This document shows, piece by piece, positions 36,252-45,707 of a DNA stretch of 53,690 nucleotides (its first letter is position 1; each line of letters starts with the position of its first letter). The translations under genes and the position numbers were made by a program. The notes below the pieces were generated by a model, which was given only the letters and a program-made list of their open reading frames with translations, was not told where the DNA came from and did no database searches. This DNA is from Rhizobium rosettiformans W3 (lineage in GTDB: Bacteria > Pseudomonadota > Alphaproteobacteria > Rhizobiales > Rhizobiaceae). The stretch is taken from assembly GCF_004912135.1 (NCBI RefSeq), contig NZ_STGU01000019.1, positions 1-53,690 on the forward strand, written 5' to 3'.

Positions 36252-36881
36252 TCAGTTGGCCGGGACCAGGCTTCGTTCGGCAGCCGCGACGAGTTCCGGC
36301 TGCAGGTCGCCGTAACCGGTGAAGCGATATTCATAGTCGAGCTTCAGATAGTCGGCGGCCCATTTGGCCTTGGCCTGAAGTTCGGCATCTTCAGTCTGCG
36401 CGAGATAGACGATCTTGGTGTAATTGCCGAAGACCATGTCGCGCAGTTCGGGATGACGATCGAGTTTCAGGGGCTCGATGACGAAGGCTTCGAACTGGCG
36501 GGTGATTAGGTCGGTCAGATAGAAGGAGGTGAATTCGCTTTCGCATTCGGCCAAAAACTTCTCCGTACCGGTGAAGAAGGCATAACAATGGGGGCCTGAC
36601 AGGCGCTCGATGCCTTCTTCGCGACAGATCTTGTCGACCTCGCCCTGGGTGCCGCATTCGGCATAGCCGAGGAAGATGTTTTCATGGCCGGCTGCGCGGG
36701 CTTCCGCGATCTTTTCTCGCAGTGCCGGTGCAATCCTTTCGGGCCAGACATGCCAGATGGCGGGCAGGCATTCGAGCGACAGATGGTCGAGCCCGTTCAG
36801 CGCTTTGACGGCCAGGATTTCACGGGCGATCGCACCGCAGGCGATCACGTGAACTTTTTTTGATGTCGCGCGTTGTTCCAT
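36252..36881 (-). CDS. DUF1638 protein of the corrinoid methyltransferase cluster
   Basis: 209 residues. It opens KVHVIACGAIAREILAVKAL and contains IFLGYAECGTQGEVDKICRE, RLSGPHCYAFFTG and DLQPELVAAAERSL, matching DUF1638. It has several conserved cysteines and histidines (CGA, ECGTQG, GPHCY), which may bind metal or cofactor. DUF1638 genes commonly sit beside MttB-type methyltransferases and corrinoid proteins, as here, so a helper or activating function is likely. Biochemistry is unknown. It is flanked on the opposite strand by two entericidin-like genes. Confidence 0.88.
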   Translation of the reverse strand: MEQRATSKKVHVIACGAIAREILAVKALNGLDHLSLECLPAIWHVWPERIAPALREKIAEARAAGHENIFLGYAECGTQGEVDKICREEGIERLSGPHCYAFFTGTEKFLAECESEFTSFYLTDLITRQFEAFVIEPLKLDRHPELRDMVFGNYTKIVYLAQTEDAELQAKAKWAADYLKLDYEYRFTGYGDLQPELVAAAERSLVPAN

Positions 36882-36919
36882 CGCAATCCACTCGTTACCC
36901 AGAGAAAAGGTACACCCAC

Positions 36920-37081
36920 ATGATGGCGAAAAAACTGACAGCCGGCGCAGCTCTCATCCTCACCGTCTTCGCACTGTCGTCGTGCGGCAATACGATCCGT
37001 GGCGTAGGCCAGGACGCCGCCAACACTGTTGATGCGACGCAGAACGCCGCCAACAACGTCGACGCCGCCGCCTCCCGCTAA
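36920..37081 (+). CDS. Entericidin-like small lipoprotein
   Basis: 53 residues from ATG 36920 (a second ATG follows directly; AAAGG lies 10 bases upstream of the first). Signal peptide and lipobox SSC are followed by CGNTIRGVGQDAANTVDATQ. The stretch SCGNTIRGVG is identical to that in the paralogue at 36064-36231. Both genes bracket the DUF1638 gene on the other strand. It starts 38 bases from the divergent DUF1638 start. Confidence 0.85.
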   Translation: MMAKKLTAGAALILTVFALSSCGNTIRGVGQDAANTVDATQNAANNVDAAASR

Positions 37082-37135
37082 TTGTCAGCGCGCGGGGGAC
37101 ACCGCTTTGAGCGCACCTGAAACAGGAGAGGGAGC

Positions 37136-37270
37136 ATGACGCTCACGACCATCGCAAAGGCCAGTGCCATCTATATGCTGGCGGCCATCCTGTATGCCGG
37201 CGGGCATGTTGCCTGGCAGACCATGGCAACGGCCCCTCAGGGCGAGTTCTACGCAGAAGCCGGCCTTTAA
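37136..37270 (+). CDS. 44-residue single-span membrane protein
   Basis: ATG 37136 is preceded by an excellent AGGAGAGGGAG. The peptide begins MTLTTIAKASAIYMLAAILY and ends EFYAEAGL. It has one clear membrane helix. The stop codon lies in the loop of a 15-base perfect hairpin. I do not know the family. It follows the entericidin-like gene by 54 bases and may be cotranscribed with it. The strong ribosome binding site is the main reason to believe it. Confidence 0.7.
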   Translation: MTLTTIAKASAIYMLAAILYAGGHVAWQTMATAPQGEFYAEAGL

Positions 37271-37286
37271 GGGCCGGCTTCTGCGT
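37251..37286. terminator. Perfect 15-base hairpin between convergent genes
   Basis: ACGCAGAAGCCGGCC at 37251-37265 pairs perfectly with GGCCGGCTTCTGCGT at 37272-37286 around a six-base loop. It lies between the stop of the small membrane gene (which falls in the loop) and the stop of the convergent corrinoid-protein gene. The T run is short. It probably terminates or stabilises both transcripts. Confidence 0.8.
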
Positions 37287-37296
37287 TTCCAAAGCT

Positions 37297-37998
<702 letters not shown>

Positions 37999-38269
37999 GG
38001 TGGTGCTTCCCGCTTCTTTTTCAACGCGATTCCGGTCGCGCCGGGCATCAGACTGCCCGATCGAAAGTTAAACCTCAAGTTCGTGAAAAACTCTTTTCGA
38101 TTACGACGCGGCGGCGGTGAAAAGCGACGGCGGCAGACAAGTGGAGGAAAAAGCCGATGTCTGCATGACGCAAGCCGTTGGCGCATAAAGGATGGTTTCA
38201 CAAGCGGATTGGATTAGCATAATGGGGGAGAGAAGCAGCGCGATCGAGCGCTCGAGCGAGGAAGCAGAC

Positions 38270-39835
38270 ATGGACGATATCACGGCAGAACCGGGCGCAG
38301 GCCGCCGCCAACGCGGCGAGGGGCGAGGGGCTGCGGCCCGCAGGGCATCGCGCAGCGGCGGCGGTGCCGGTCCTGCCATGCCTTACATCACCCGCAAGAT
38401 CCGGACCTACGAGGTTCTGGACGAGGAAGGTCTGGCGCTGATCGAACACAATGCCGATGTCGTTCTCGAAGAGATCGGCATCGAGTTTCGTGACGACGCG
38501 GAAGCCCTGGAGCTCTGGAAGCAAGCCGGGGCCGATGTGCGCGGGCAGCGCGTGCATTTCCCGAAGGGTCTCTGCCGCGAACTTCTGAAGACGGCGCCGT
38601 CCGAATTCACCTGGCATGCCCGCAACCCCGAGCGCAGCGTTCGCATCGGCGGCAATGCCACGGTCTTTGCCCCGGTTTACGGATCGCCCTTCGTGCGCGA
38701 CCTCGAGGGTAATCGTCGGTATGCGACGCTCGAGGACTTCCGCAACTTCGTCAAGCTCGCCTATATGGCGCCGTCGATGCATTCGTCGGGCGGCACGGTC
38801 TGCGAACCCGTCGATATCCCGGTGAACAAGCGTCACCTCGACATGGTCTACAGCCATATCAAATATTCCGACAAGCCGTTCATGGGCTCGGTCACGGCAC
38901 CGGAGCGCGCGGAAGATTCGGTTGCCATGGCGAAGCTCGTCTTCGGCGACGACTTCGTCGAAAACAACTGCGTCATGCTGAACCTCATCAACGCCAATTC
39001 GCCGATGGTCTTCGACGAGACGATGCTGGGCGCTGCCAAGGTCTATGCCCGTCACGGCCAGGCCTCGGTCATTTCGCCCTTCATTCTCTCGGGCGCCATG
39101 AGCCCGGTCACGGTCGCCGGTACGCTGACGCAGATCCTGGCTGAAGTGCTCGCGGGTGCCTCCTTCACCCAGCTGATCCGTCCGGGCGCACCGGTGCTCT
39201 TCGGCACCTTCGCCGCCTCGATCTCGATGCAGTCGGGTGCACCGACCTTCGGCACGCCGGAGCCGGCACTCGTTTCCTATGGCGCGGCTCAGCTCGCGCG
39301 GCGCATGGGTCTGCCTTTCCGTACCGGCGGTTCGCTCTGTGCGTCGAAGGTTCCGGATGCGCAGGCAGCACATGAGAGCGCCAATACGCTCAACATGACG
39401 CTCCTCGCCGGCGCCAACTTCGTTCTGCATGCGGCCGGCTGGCTCGAAGGCGGTCTTGCCGCCTGCTACGAGAAGTTCATGATCGACCAGGACCAGCTCG
39501 GCATGATGCAGAAGATGGCACAGGGTGTGGATCTCTCCGACGACGGCCAGGCGATGGATGCGATCCGTGAAGTCGGCCCGGGCGCGCATTATCTCGGCTG
39601 CGCCCATACGCAGGCGAACTTCCAGACCGCCTTCTATCGTTCGCCGCTCGCCGACAACAATTCCTTCGAGCAGTGGGAAATCGAGGGCCGCAAGCGCATT
39701 GAGGACCGGGCGAACGCACTCTGCCGCTCGTGGCTCGACGCTTACGAAGCGCCGGCGCTCGATCCGGCCATCGACGAGGCGCTGCTGGCCTTCGTCGCGA
39801 GCCGCAAGGATTCGATGCCCGACGCCTTCTCCTGA
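38270..39835 (+). CDS. MttB-family methyltransferase without pyrrolysine
   Basis: 521 residues from ATG 38270 (MDDITAEP), with GAGGAAG upstream. The MttB superfamily core is recognisable: YEVLDEEGLALIEHNADVVL, EIGIEFRDDAEAL, and GGLAACYEKFMIDQDQLGMM near the end. The frame has no TAG where pyrrolysine would be, so it is not the trimethylamine enzyme of methanogens. Known members without pyrrolysine take methyl groups from glycine betaine, proline betaine, carnitine or butyrobetaine and pass them to a corrinoid protein. The substrate here is unknown. An Arg/Gly/Ala-rich stretch (GRRQRGEGRGAAARRASRSG) precedes the catalytic barrel. Confidence 0.95.
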   Translation: MDDITAEPGAGRRQRGEGRGAAARRASRSGGGAGPAMPYITRKIRTYEVLDEEGLALIEHNADVVLEEIGIEFRDDAEALELWKQAGADVRGQRVHFPKGLCRELLKTAPSEFTWHARNPERSVRIGGNATVFAPVYGSPFVRDLEGNRRYATLEDFRNFVKLAYMAPSMHSSGGTVCEPVDIPVNKRHLDMVYSHIKYSDKPFMGSVTAPERAEDSVAMAKLVFGDDFVENNCVMLNLINANSPMVFDETMLGAAKVYARHGQASVISPFILSGAMSPVTVAGTLTQILAEVLAGASFTQLIRPGAPVLFGTFAASISMQSGAPTFGTPEPALVSYGAAQLARRMGLPFRTGGSLCASKVPDAQAAHESANTLNMTLLAGANFVLHAAGWLEGGLAACYEKFMIDQDQLGMMQKMAQGVDLSDDGQAMDAIREVGPGAHYLGCAHTQANFQTAFYRSPLADNNSFEQWEIEGRKRIEDRANALCRSWLDAYEAPALDPAIDEALLAFVASRKDSMPDAFS

Positions 39836-39933
39836 AAGGGTCCCGTTGCCAGGGAGCAAGGCGGAGCCAACAGAGTTGCCGACATGATCCAAGAGGAGGT
39901 CTGGCGACCGCATTACAAGATCGAGGGGCCGCG

Positions 39934-40635
39934 ATGAGCGGCCCTTCTTCCGTTCTGACCGAGATCGAAACGCTGCTTGCCAGGCACGGGCTTTCGCCGC
40001 GCGGGGTGGTTCGCTTTGGGAGTGACGAGCCAACGCCGCGGTTGCCGGATGGCGGACGGAGCGAGGCGGTGGTGCTGATCGGTGTCGCGGGTGCTGGCAT
40101 GTGGCCGGTTTTTTCAGCCTGGCGGGCAGCTCAGCCGGATCGGGGCGGGTCAGACCCGCTCGATCGGTGGTCTCAAAGCGTCATCGATTCGGTTGCCAGA
40201 GAGGTCGGCGCGGCGGCCTGTTATCCGTCAGAGGCGCCTTACCAACCCTTTCAGGCCTGGGCGATGCGGGCGGAGGGTCTCAAAGCCTCGCCGCTCGGGA
40301 TCCTCGTCCATCCGCGCTTCGGGCTCTGGCACAGTTATCGCGGGGCGTTGCTGTTTGGCGACTGGCAGGATGGCGGCGAAGCGGCCGTTGGGTCGGATCA
40401 TCCCTGCGATCGCTGTCGCGACAAGCCTTGTCTGTCCGCCTGTCCCGTCGGCGCGGTCACGGAAGACGGCTTTGACGTCCTGGGGTGCCGGCGGCATCTC
40501 GCGACGCCTCAGGGACAGCGCGGCTGTATGATCTCGGGATGTCTTGCCCGCAATGCCTGTCCTGTCGGTACCGAGTACCGCTATCCGGAGGCGCAGCTTC
40601 AATTTCACATGCAGGCGCTGACACTGCCGGATTGA
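39934..40635 (+). CDS. 4Fe-4S protein downstream of the MttB gene
   Basis: 233 residues from ATG 39934, with GAGGGG five bases upstream. The C-terminal part carries cysteine clusters (CDRCRDKPCLSACPVGAV and GCMISGCLARNACPVG), enough for one or two 4Fe-4S clusters of ferredoxin type. The N-terminal 150 residues resemble the QueG-like or reductase-associated fold (RFGLWHSYRGALLFGDWQD). It lies 98 bases after the MttB gene and may supply electrons to it or to the corrinoid activator. That role is inferred from position only. A 17-codon frame (39883-39936) overlaps its ATG. Confidence 0.85.
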   Translation: MSGPSSVLTEIETLLARHGLSPRGVVRFGSDEPTPRLPDGGRSEAVVLIGVAGAGMWPVFSAWRAAQPDRGGSDPLDRWSQSVIDSVAREVGAAACYPSEAPYQPFQAWAMRAEGLKASPLGILVHPRFGLWHSYRGALLFGDWQDGGEAAVGSDHPCDRCRDKPCLSACPVGAVTEDGFDVLGCRRHLATPQGQRGCMISGCLARNACPVGTEYRYPEAQLQFHMQALTLPD

Positions 40636-40726
40636 TCGACGGGATCGATTTCGGGGATATCGCGCAAGCCGTCTTCACAATGCCTGATATCAGCGGCAAG
40701 AAGCGGGCTCACCAAAGGGCCAATGC

Positions 40727-41470
40727 GTGCGCAAGATCCTCACTTTCCTCGGTTTCCTGACCGGCCTGACAATGCCGTCTGTTTCCCATGCGGCATGCGA
40801 GATGCTGCAGGAGGGTTCTCAGAGCTATCTTTCCTGCCGTTTCGACCCTGCCAAGGACGATATCCGGCTGCATCTCGCTTCTCCGGATGGACAGGCCTAT
40901 GGCGGCTTTGCCCGTCTTCGCCAGCAGCTCTGGGCCGAGCGGCGGGTGCTGACCTTTGCGATGAATGCCGGCATGTATCACGATGATCTCTCGCCGGTCG
41001 GTTACTTTGCCGAGCATGGCAAGGTGCTGAAACCGGCTGTGACCGGCGGCGGCTGGGGCAATTTCCACCTGCTGCCGAACGGGGTCTTCCTGATCAAGGA
41101 CGGCAAGGCGTCGGTCATGGAAACCAAGGCGTTCGTGGCGAGTGGAATGGTGCCGGATTTCGGCACGCAGTCGGGGCCGATGCTGGTGATCGACGGACAG
41201 CTGCATCCGCGCTTCCTGCCCGACAGCGACAGCTTCAACATCCGCAACGGTGTCGGCGTGGATGCCGATGGGCGGGTGCATATGGTGGTGTCGAGGGTGC
41301 CCGTGCGGTTCTACGACTTCGCCACGTTCTTTCGGGACCGGTTGGGCTGTGCCAATGCGCTCTACCTCGACGGCACGATATCGAGCGTCTTTATCGCCGA
41401 GGAGAAGCGCATGGACCGGCTTTTCCCGATGGGGCCGATCCTTTCGGTCAGCATGCAGATCCCGCAGTAA
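40727..41470 (+). CDS. Secreted phosphodiester-glycosidase (NAGPA)-like protein
   Basis: 247 residues from GTG 40727, with AAAGGG seven bases upstream. A signal peptide ends around SVSHA-A. The mature part shows the NAGPA domain pattern of uncovering-enzyme-like proteins: LTFAMNAGMYHDDLSPVG, GGGWGNFHLLPNGVFLIKDG, TQSGPMLVIDGQLHP and ALYLDGTISSVF. These proteins act on phosphodiester-linked sugars or teichoic/exopolysaccharide material outside the membrane. No neighbour indicates the substrate. Confidence 0.88.
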   Translation: MRKILTFLGFLTGLTMPSVSHAACEMLQEGSQSYLSCRFDPAKDDIRLHLASPDGQAYGGFARLRQQLWAERRVLTFAMNAGMYHDDLSPVGYFAEHGKVLKPAVTGGGWGNFHLLPNGVFLIKDGKASVMETKAFVASGMVPDFGTQSGPMLVIDGQLHPRFLPDSDSFNIRNGVGVDADGRVHMVVSRVPVRFYDFATFFRDRLGCANALYLDGTISSVFIAEEKRMDRLFPMGPILSVSMQIPQ

Positions 41471-41473
41471 GGC

Positions 41474-41815
41474 CTAGACCGCCGCCTTGGGATAGGCGCG
41501 CTCCAGTCCGCCGGAGCGGCTGAGGCCTGTGCGGAAAGCGGCAAAGGCCGGATGCTGGCTCGAGCGCGCGACTTCCATCAGGCGGATCTGCAGGCGTGGC
41601 GGGGCGTTGTCGCCGATCCACTCGCCATTGCGTTCGAGCTTCAGCGTGTTCAAGAAGCGCCCCTCGGAGGCGATGTCGAGATAGAGGCAAAGGCCTTCGA
41701 GCAGCGCGTCGTCCTGGGCCGGGTTTTCGAAGATCAGCTTCAGGAAGGCCTGATCCTGCTCCTGCATCGAGGCGATCTTGGCGGCGACGGTGTCACGATC
41801 CGGAAAGGCGGACAT
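41474..41815 (-). CDS. Hypothetical cytoplasmic protein
   Basis: 113 residues from ATG 41815, with GAGGGAG upstream. It is a mostly helical, soluble protein (LLEGLCLYLDIASEGRFLNTL; ARSSQHPAFAAFRTGLSRSG). I do not recognise a family. It is convergent with the NAGPA-like gene, three bases apart, and precedes the MacAB-like genes on the minus strand by its 3' end only. Confidence 0.75.
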   Translation of the reverse strand: MSAFPDRDTVAAKIASMQEQDQAFLKLIFENPAQDDALLEGLCLYLDIASEGRFLNTLKLERNGEWIGDNAPPRLQIRLMEVARSSQHPAFAAFRTGLSRSGGLERAYPKAAV

Positions 41816-41932
41816 GGGCTTACTCCCTCACATGGTCAAGGCTCCGGGACGCGAACAGAGCCCGCATCCATTAGGACCAGCTACACCACAACAAGTTTGC
41901 CCGAGGCTTGTCCCGCTGCTCCTGCGTCGCCA

Positions 41933-43138
41933 TCACTCGTGGCGGAGCGCGTCGATCGGGTTCATCTGGGCGGCGCGGCGGGCGGGGAAATAGCCGAAGA
42001 CCATGCCGATCGCGGCTGAAAAGGCGAAGGCGAGCAGGATGATGGAGGGGCTTGCCACGAAGGGCACGGACATCAGGCTGACCGCCGTATAGGCAATGCC
42101 GAGACCCAGCGCGATGCCGACGACACCGCCGAAGATGGAGAGGGTGACGGCTTCGACGAGGAACTGCATCAGGACCTGACGCTCGACCGCGCCGATTGCG
42201 AGCCGGATACCGATCTCGCGCGTGCGTTCGGTAACCGATACCAGCATGATGTTCATGATGCCGATGCCGCCGACGAGGAGCGAGACGGCGGCGACGGCGC
42301 CGAGAAGGCCGGTCATCAGCGTGGTGGTGCCGGTCAGGGTTGCCGCCATCTGGGTCATGTCGTTGACGCTGAAATCATCGTCGCGACCCGCAATGATCTT
42401 GCGGCGTTCGCGAAGCAGACGCTCGACATCCGCCTGGACCTTGGATGTGGAGACGCCGTCCTCGGCCGAGAGCATGATGCTCGAGACGTCGGAGGAGCCG
42501 CCGATGCGGCGCTGGAAGACCTTGAGCGGCATCATGACGACATCGTCCTGATCGCTGCCCATGCCGCTCTGGCCCTTCTTGGCAAGAATGCCGATGACCT
42601 GGCAGGCGACATTGCCGACGCGGATCGTCTGGTCGACGGCCGGTGTCGAACCGAAGAGCTTGGAGCGGACCGTTTCGCCGAGCAGGCAGACGGCCTGGCC
42701 GCCGCGCTCTTCCGACGGCAGAAAGCTGCGGCCGGAGGCGAGCTCCCAGTTCTGGGCGACAAGGTAGTCATCGCCGGAGCCGATGATCGAGGTCTGGCGG
42801 CTCTGGCCACTGAAGATGACGGTCTGGCTGGACTGGTTGATCGCGGCGACCGCGCGCAGACCGGGGATCTGATCGCGGATCGCATCGATGTCGCGGATGG
42901 TGAACTTCTTCGCATCGGTTGCCGCACGTCCAGGGCCGAACTGGCCGGGACGGACGAAGAGGAGATTGGTGCCGAGCTTGGAGATTTCGCTGGTCACTTG
43001 CGCGGTGGTGCCATTGCCGATCGTGACCATGGCGATGACGGCGGCAACGCCGATGACCACGCCGAGCACGGTCAGGAACGAGCGGAGCAGGTTGCGACGG
43101 ATGGCGCGCAGCGCAAGCTTGATGGTTTCACCGAACAT
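41933..43138 (-). CDS. MacB-like ABC transporter permease
   Basis: 401 residues from ATG 43138 (MFGETIKLALRAI). A first helix (LTVLGVVIGVAAVIAMVTIG) is followed by a large periplasmic MacB-type domain, then three C-terminal helices with GGIGIMNIMLVSVTERTREIG, the FtsX/MacB family signature. It overlaps the ATPase gene by 11 bases. MacB-type systems extrude lipopeptides, toxins or antibiotics through an outer-membrane TolC. The separate ATPase and permease genes are the LolCDE/YknYZ arrangement. Confidence 0.94.
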   Translation of the reverse strand: MFGETIKLALRAIRRNLLRSFLTVLGVVIGVAAVIAMVTIGNGTTAQVTSEISKLGTNLLFVRPGQFGPGRAATDAKKFTIRDIDAIRDQIPGLRAVAAINQSSQTVIFSGQSRQTSIIGSGDDYLVAQNWELASGRSFLPSEERGGQAVCLLGETVRSKLFGSTPAVDQTIRVGNVACQVIGILAKKGQSGMGSDQDDVVMMPLKVFQRRIGGSSDVSSIMLSAEDGVSTSKVQADVERLLRERRKIIAGRDDDFSVNDMTQMAATLTGTTTLMTGLLGAVAAVSLLVGGIGIMNIMLVSVTERTREIGIRLAIGAVERQVLMQFLVEAVTLSIFGGVVGIALGLGIAYTAVSLMSVPFVASPSIILLAFAFSAAIGMVFGYFPARRAAQMNPIDALRHE

Positions 43139-43844
43139 GGGCGAGGGGCTCCTCATTCCGGCTGTCGGACTGGATATGGCCATCGACAAAACGCAGGTTG
43201 CGTTTCGCATAGGCGGCGATGTCGTCCTCATGCGTGACCATGATGACCGTAATGCCATGGTCGCGGTTGAGGCCGGTGATCAGGTCCATGATCTCGCGGC
43301 TGGTCTTCGTGTCGAGGTTTCCGGTGGGTTCATCGGCCAGAAGCACGGCGGGGCTCGTGACGATGGCGCGGGCGATCGCCACGCGCTGTTGCTGTCCGCC
43401 CGAAAGCTCCTGCGTTGTGTGGTTCTCCCGGCCGCCGAGACCGACCTGGGCGAGCGCTTTCAGCGCCCGGGCGCGCCGTTCACGCGCATCCATGCCGCGA
43501 TAGACGAGCGGCAGCTCGACATTTTCCACGGCAGAGGTTCGGGCCAGGAGATTGAAACCCTGGAAGACGAAGCCCAGCATGTGGCGACGTAGCAGGGTGT
43601 ATTGCGCACGGTCGAAGCCAGTCGTGTCGATCCCCTGGAAGAGATACTGACCCGAGGTCGGCACGTCGAGGCAGCCGAGGATGTTCATCGCGGTCGACTT
43701 GCCGGAGCCGGAAGGGCCCATGATTGCCACGAATTCATGCCGGTCGATGGTGAGGTCGACGCGGTCGAGGGCGCGGATCGTGGCTTCGCCGCGTCCATAG
43801 AGGCGCGAGATCTGGCGAAATTCGATGAGCGGGGCGCTGGCCAT
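43128..43844 (-). CDS. ABC transporter ATP-binding protein (MacB/LolD type)
   Basis: 238 residues. Walker A GPSGSGKSTAMNILGCLD, the signature LSGGQQQRVAIARAIV, Walker B VLLADEPTGNLDT and the switch His in VIMVTHEDDIAAY are all intact. It energises the neighbouring permease. The order adaptor, ATPase, permease on the minus strand with short or overlapping junctions makes one operon. Confidence 0.96.
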   Translation of the reverse strand: MASAPLIEFRQISRLYGRGEATIRALDRVDLTIDRHEFVAIMGPSGSGKSTAMNILGCLDVPTSGQYLFQGIDTTGFDRAQYTLLRRHMLGFVFQGFNLLARTSAVENVELPLVYRGMDARERRARALKALAQVGLGGRENHTTQELSGGQQQRVAIARAIVTSPAVLLADEPTGNLDTKTSREIMDLITGLNRDHGITVIMVTHEDDIAAYAKRNLRFVDGHIQSDSRNEEPLAHVR

Positions 43845-43853
43845 GCGGCGTCC

Positions 43854-45134
43854 TTACCCGTTGCGGACGGTCTGGTCGGTGATGACCCGGTCGCCCTCCT
43901 TGATGTCGCCCTTCACGATCACGGTGTTCTGACCGTCGGAGGCGCCGATCTCGATGTTGATGGCCACGGGGGCGCCGTCGCGCAATACCCAGACGGTCCG
44001 CTCACTGCCTTCCGGCTCCGGCGCGCTTGTCGGCGTCTGACGGGGCGGGCGGAAGATGCTGAAGACACCGCTGCCGCCGCCTTCGGTCTCGGCCGGCGTG
44101 GTGGCCGGCGGCGCGTAGCGCAGGGCGGCATTGGGGATCAGCAGACCATCGGTGATCGACTGGACCACGATATCGGCGGTTGCCGTCATGCCCTGGCGCA
44201 GCAGCAGGTCGTCATTGGCGACAGACAGAATGCCCTTGTAGGTGACGACGTCGCTTACGGTTTCCGCGGCATAGCGGATCGAGGTGATCTTGGCCGGGAA
44301 GCGCTGATCGGGGAAGGCGTCGACGGTGAAGGTTGCGTCCTGGCCGACTGCGACCTGACCGACATCGGCCTCATCGATCGAGACCTGGAGTTCCATCTGG
44401 CGGAGGTCGCCGGCGATGGTGAAGAGGGTGGGGGCTTCGAGCGATGCCGCGACCGTGGCGCCGGTGTCGACATCGCGCGAGAGCACGATGCCATCGATCG
44501 GCGAGACGATGGTCGCCTTGGAGAGCGAGAGTTTCGACTGCTCAAGGGCGGCTTCCGCCGAGATGACGTCGGCCTCGGCACTCTGGCGCGCGGCTTCGGC
44601 GGCCTGGAAGGTGTATTCGGCGGTATCGAGATCCTGCTGGGTGGAGACCCGGCTGGAGACCAGCGTCGTCAGGCGATCGAGCTTGGCCTTGGCCGACTGC
44701 TCATCGGCGCGGGCCTTGGAGACCGTGGCACGCGCGGAGGCAACGGCTGCCTCCTTCGCCTTCAGGTCGGCGCTCAGCTTGTCGGTGTCGAGACGCGCAA
44801 GCACATCGCCCTTCGTGACCTCGCTGTTATAGTCGACCAGCACCTCGCGGATCGTGCCGGACTGTTCGGAGGAGACGTCGACCTGCACGGTCGGTTCGAC
44901 CGAGCCCGTTGCCGTGACGATGACCGTGAGATTGCCTGGCTTCACCTCTGCCGTGGTGTAGCTCACCGTCGTCCCGCCGGCCGACCAGAGATAGGCGCCA
45001 TAGGCAAGCCCGGCGACGGCCACGAGGCCGAGGAGGCGCAGCCCCCAGCGGGCCCTGGGCCGTGCGGCCTGATCCAGAATCGCCTTCAGCTCTTCGGTCT
45101 CGGGAGAGGTCTGCGGTTTCACGTCGTCTTTCAC
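43854..45134 (-). CDS. MacA-like periplasmic adaptor protein
   Basis: 426 residues from GTG 45134 (CGGAG five bases upstream); TTG 45209 is an alternative start. An inner-membrane anchor (GLRLLGLVAVAGLAYGAYLW) is followed by a biotinyl-lipoyl-like half (VKPGNLTVIVTATGSVEPTV), a long coiled-coil hairpin with many Ala/Lys/Glu repeats (SARATVSKARADEQSAKAK), and a second lipoyl/beta-barrel part. This is the membrane-fusion subunit linking the ABC permease to an outer-membrane channel. It heads the operon, 10 bases before the ATPase. Confidence 0.93.
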   Translation of the reverse strand: MKDDVKPQTSPETEELKAILDQAARPRARWGLRLLGLVAVAGLAYGAYLWSAGGTTVSYTTAEVKPGNLTVIVTATGSVEPTVQVDVSSEQSGTIREVLVDYNSEVTKGDVLARLDTDKLSADLKAKEAAVASARATVSKARADEQSAKAKLDRLTTLVSSRVSTQQDLDTAEYTFQAAEAARQSAEADVISAEAALEQSKLSLSKATIVSPIDGIVLSRDVDTGATVAASLEAPTLFTIAGDLRQMELQVSIDEADVGQVAVGQDATFTVDAFPDQRFPAKITSIRYAAETVSDVVTYKGILSVANDDLLLRQGMTATADIVVQSITDGLLIPNAALRYAPPATTPAETEGGGSGVFSIFRPPRQTPTSAPEPEGSERTVWVLRDGAPVAINIEIGASDGQNTVIVKGDIKEGDRVITDQTVRNG

Positions 45135-45325
45135 GTCTGCTCCGTCTGGATCATTCAACTCGCCGCCATCCTGGGGCAGGCGCGCTCTCAAACCCTTGAT
45201 CGCGGTCAAGCGCGATCAGGTTCCATGGCTATGGAGATAGACATTCGCAGCGGAAAGGACAGTGAAAGATTGGTAAGGTTGGGGAGGCGGGCAGCGGGCG
45301 GCCTCGGCAGCGAAACTTGCCAGTA

Positions 45326-45415
45326 TGGCGGAAGAGGTGGGATTCGAACCCACGGTACGGTCTCCCGCACGCCGGTTTTCAAGACCGGTTCCTTAAACCA
45401 CTCGGACACTCTTCC
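45326..45415 (-). tRNA. tRNA-Ser (anticodon UGA)
   Basis: Read on the minus strand, the acceptor stem GGAAGAG pairs with CTCTTCC before the discriminator G and an encoded CCA. The anticodon stem CCGGT/ACCGG encloses CTTGAAA, giving anticodon TGA. A long variable arm, typical of serine tRNA, follows. The T-loop GGTTCGAATCC is standard. The total of 90 bases includes CCA. Confidence 0.98.
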
Positions 45416-45707
45416 AGTGGGGTGCGTTATGCGCAAAGCCATTCGACTTGGCAAGAGCGATTGTCGCGGGAAAAGGCGGGGAAGGGGTGTCTGACGGGGT
45501 GTGCGTATGCGGCGGCGTCGGGCGGTGGCGCATTAACCGTCTGCTAACCATGATTGCAGCTTTGCGCCCCTCGCGATCATTCAAATTGTGACTTTTCCCA
45601 TTTTGGTCATTTTTCCACGAGAGTTATTGCGCTGACGTGAGCGAGGCATGGGGGCTTCGCGGATGGGGCGCGATGATTGCAGGCCCTGCTGATGTGAAGT
45701 GGGACTG

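Noticed and set aside
38270..39835. Pyrrolysine-containing trimethylamine methyltransferase
   Set aside because: The gene is one uninterrupted frame without an internal TAG, and no pyl genes were seen.
39883..39936. 17-codon frame overlapping the ATG of the 4Fe-4S gene
   Set aside because: Too short and without a clear ribosome binding site; mentioned only as a possible leader peptide.
43602..45494. Plus-strand frame of 630 codons
   Set aside because: Antisense shadow of the MacAB-like operon that also runs through the tRNA.
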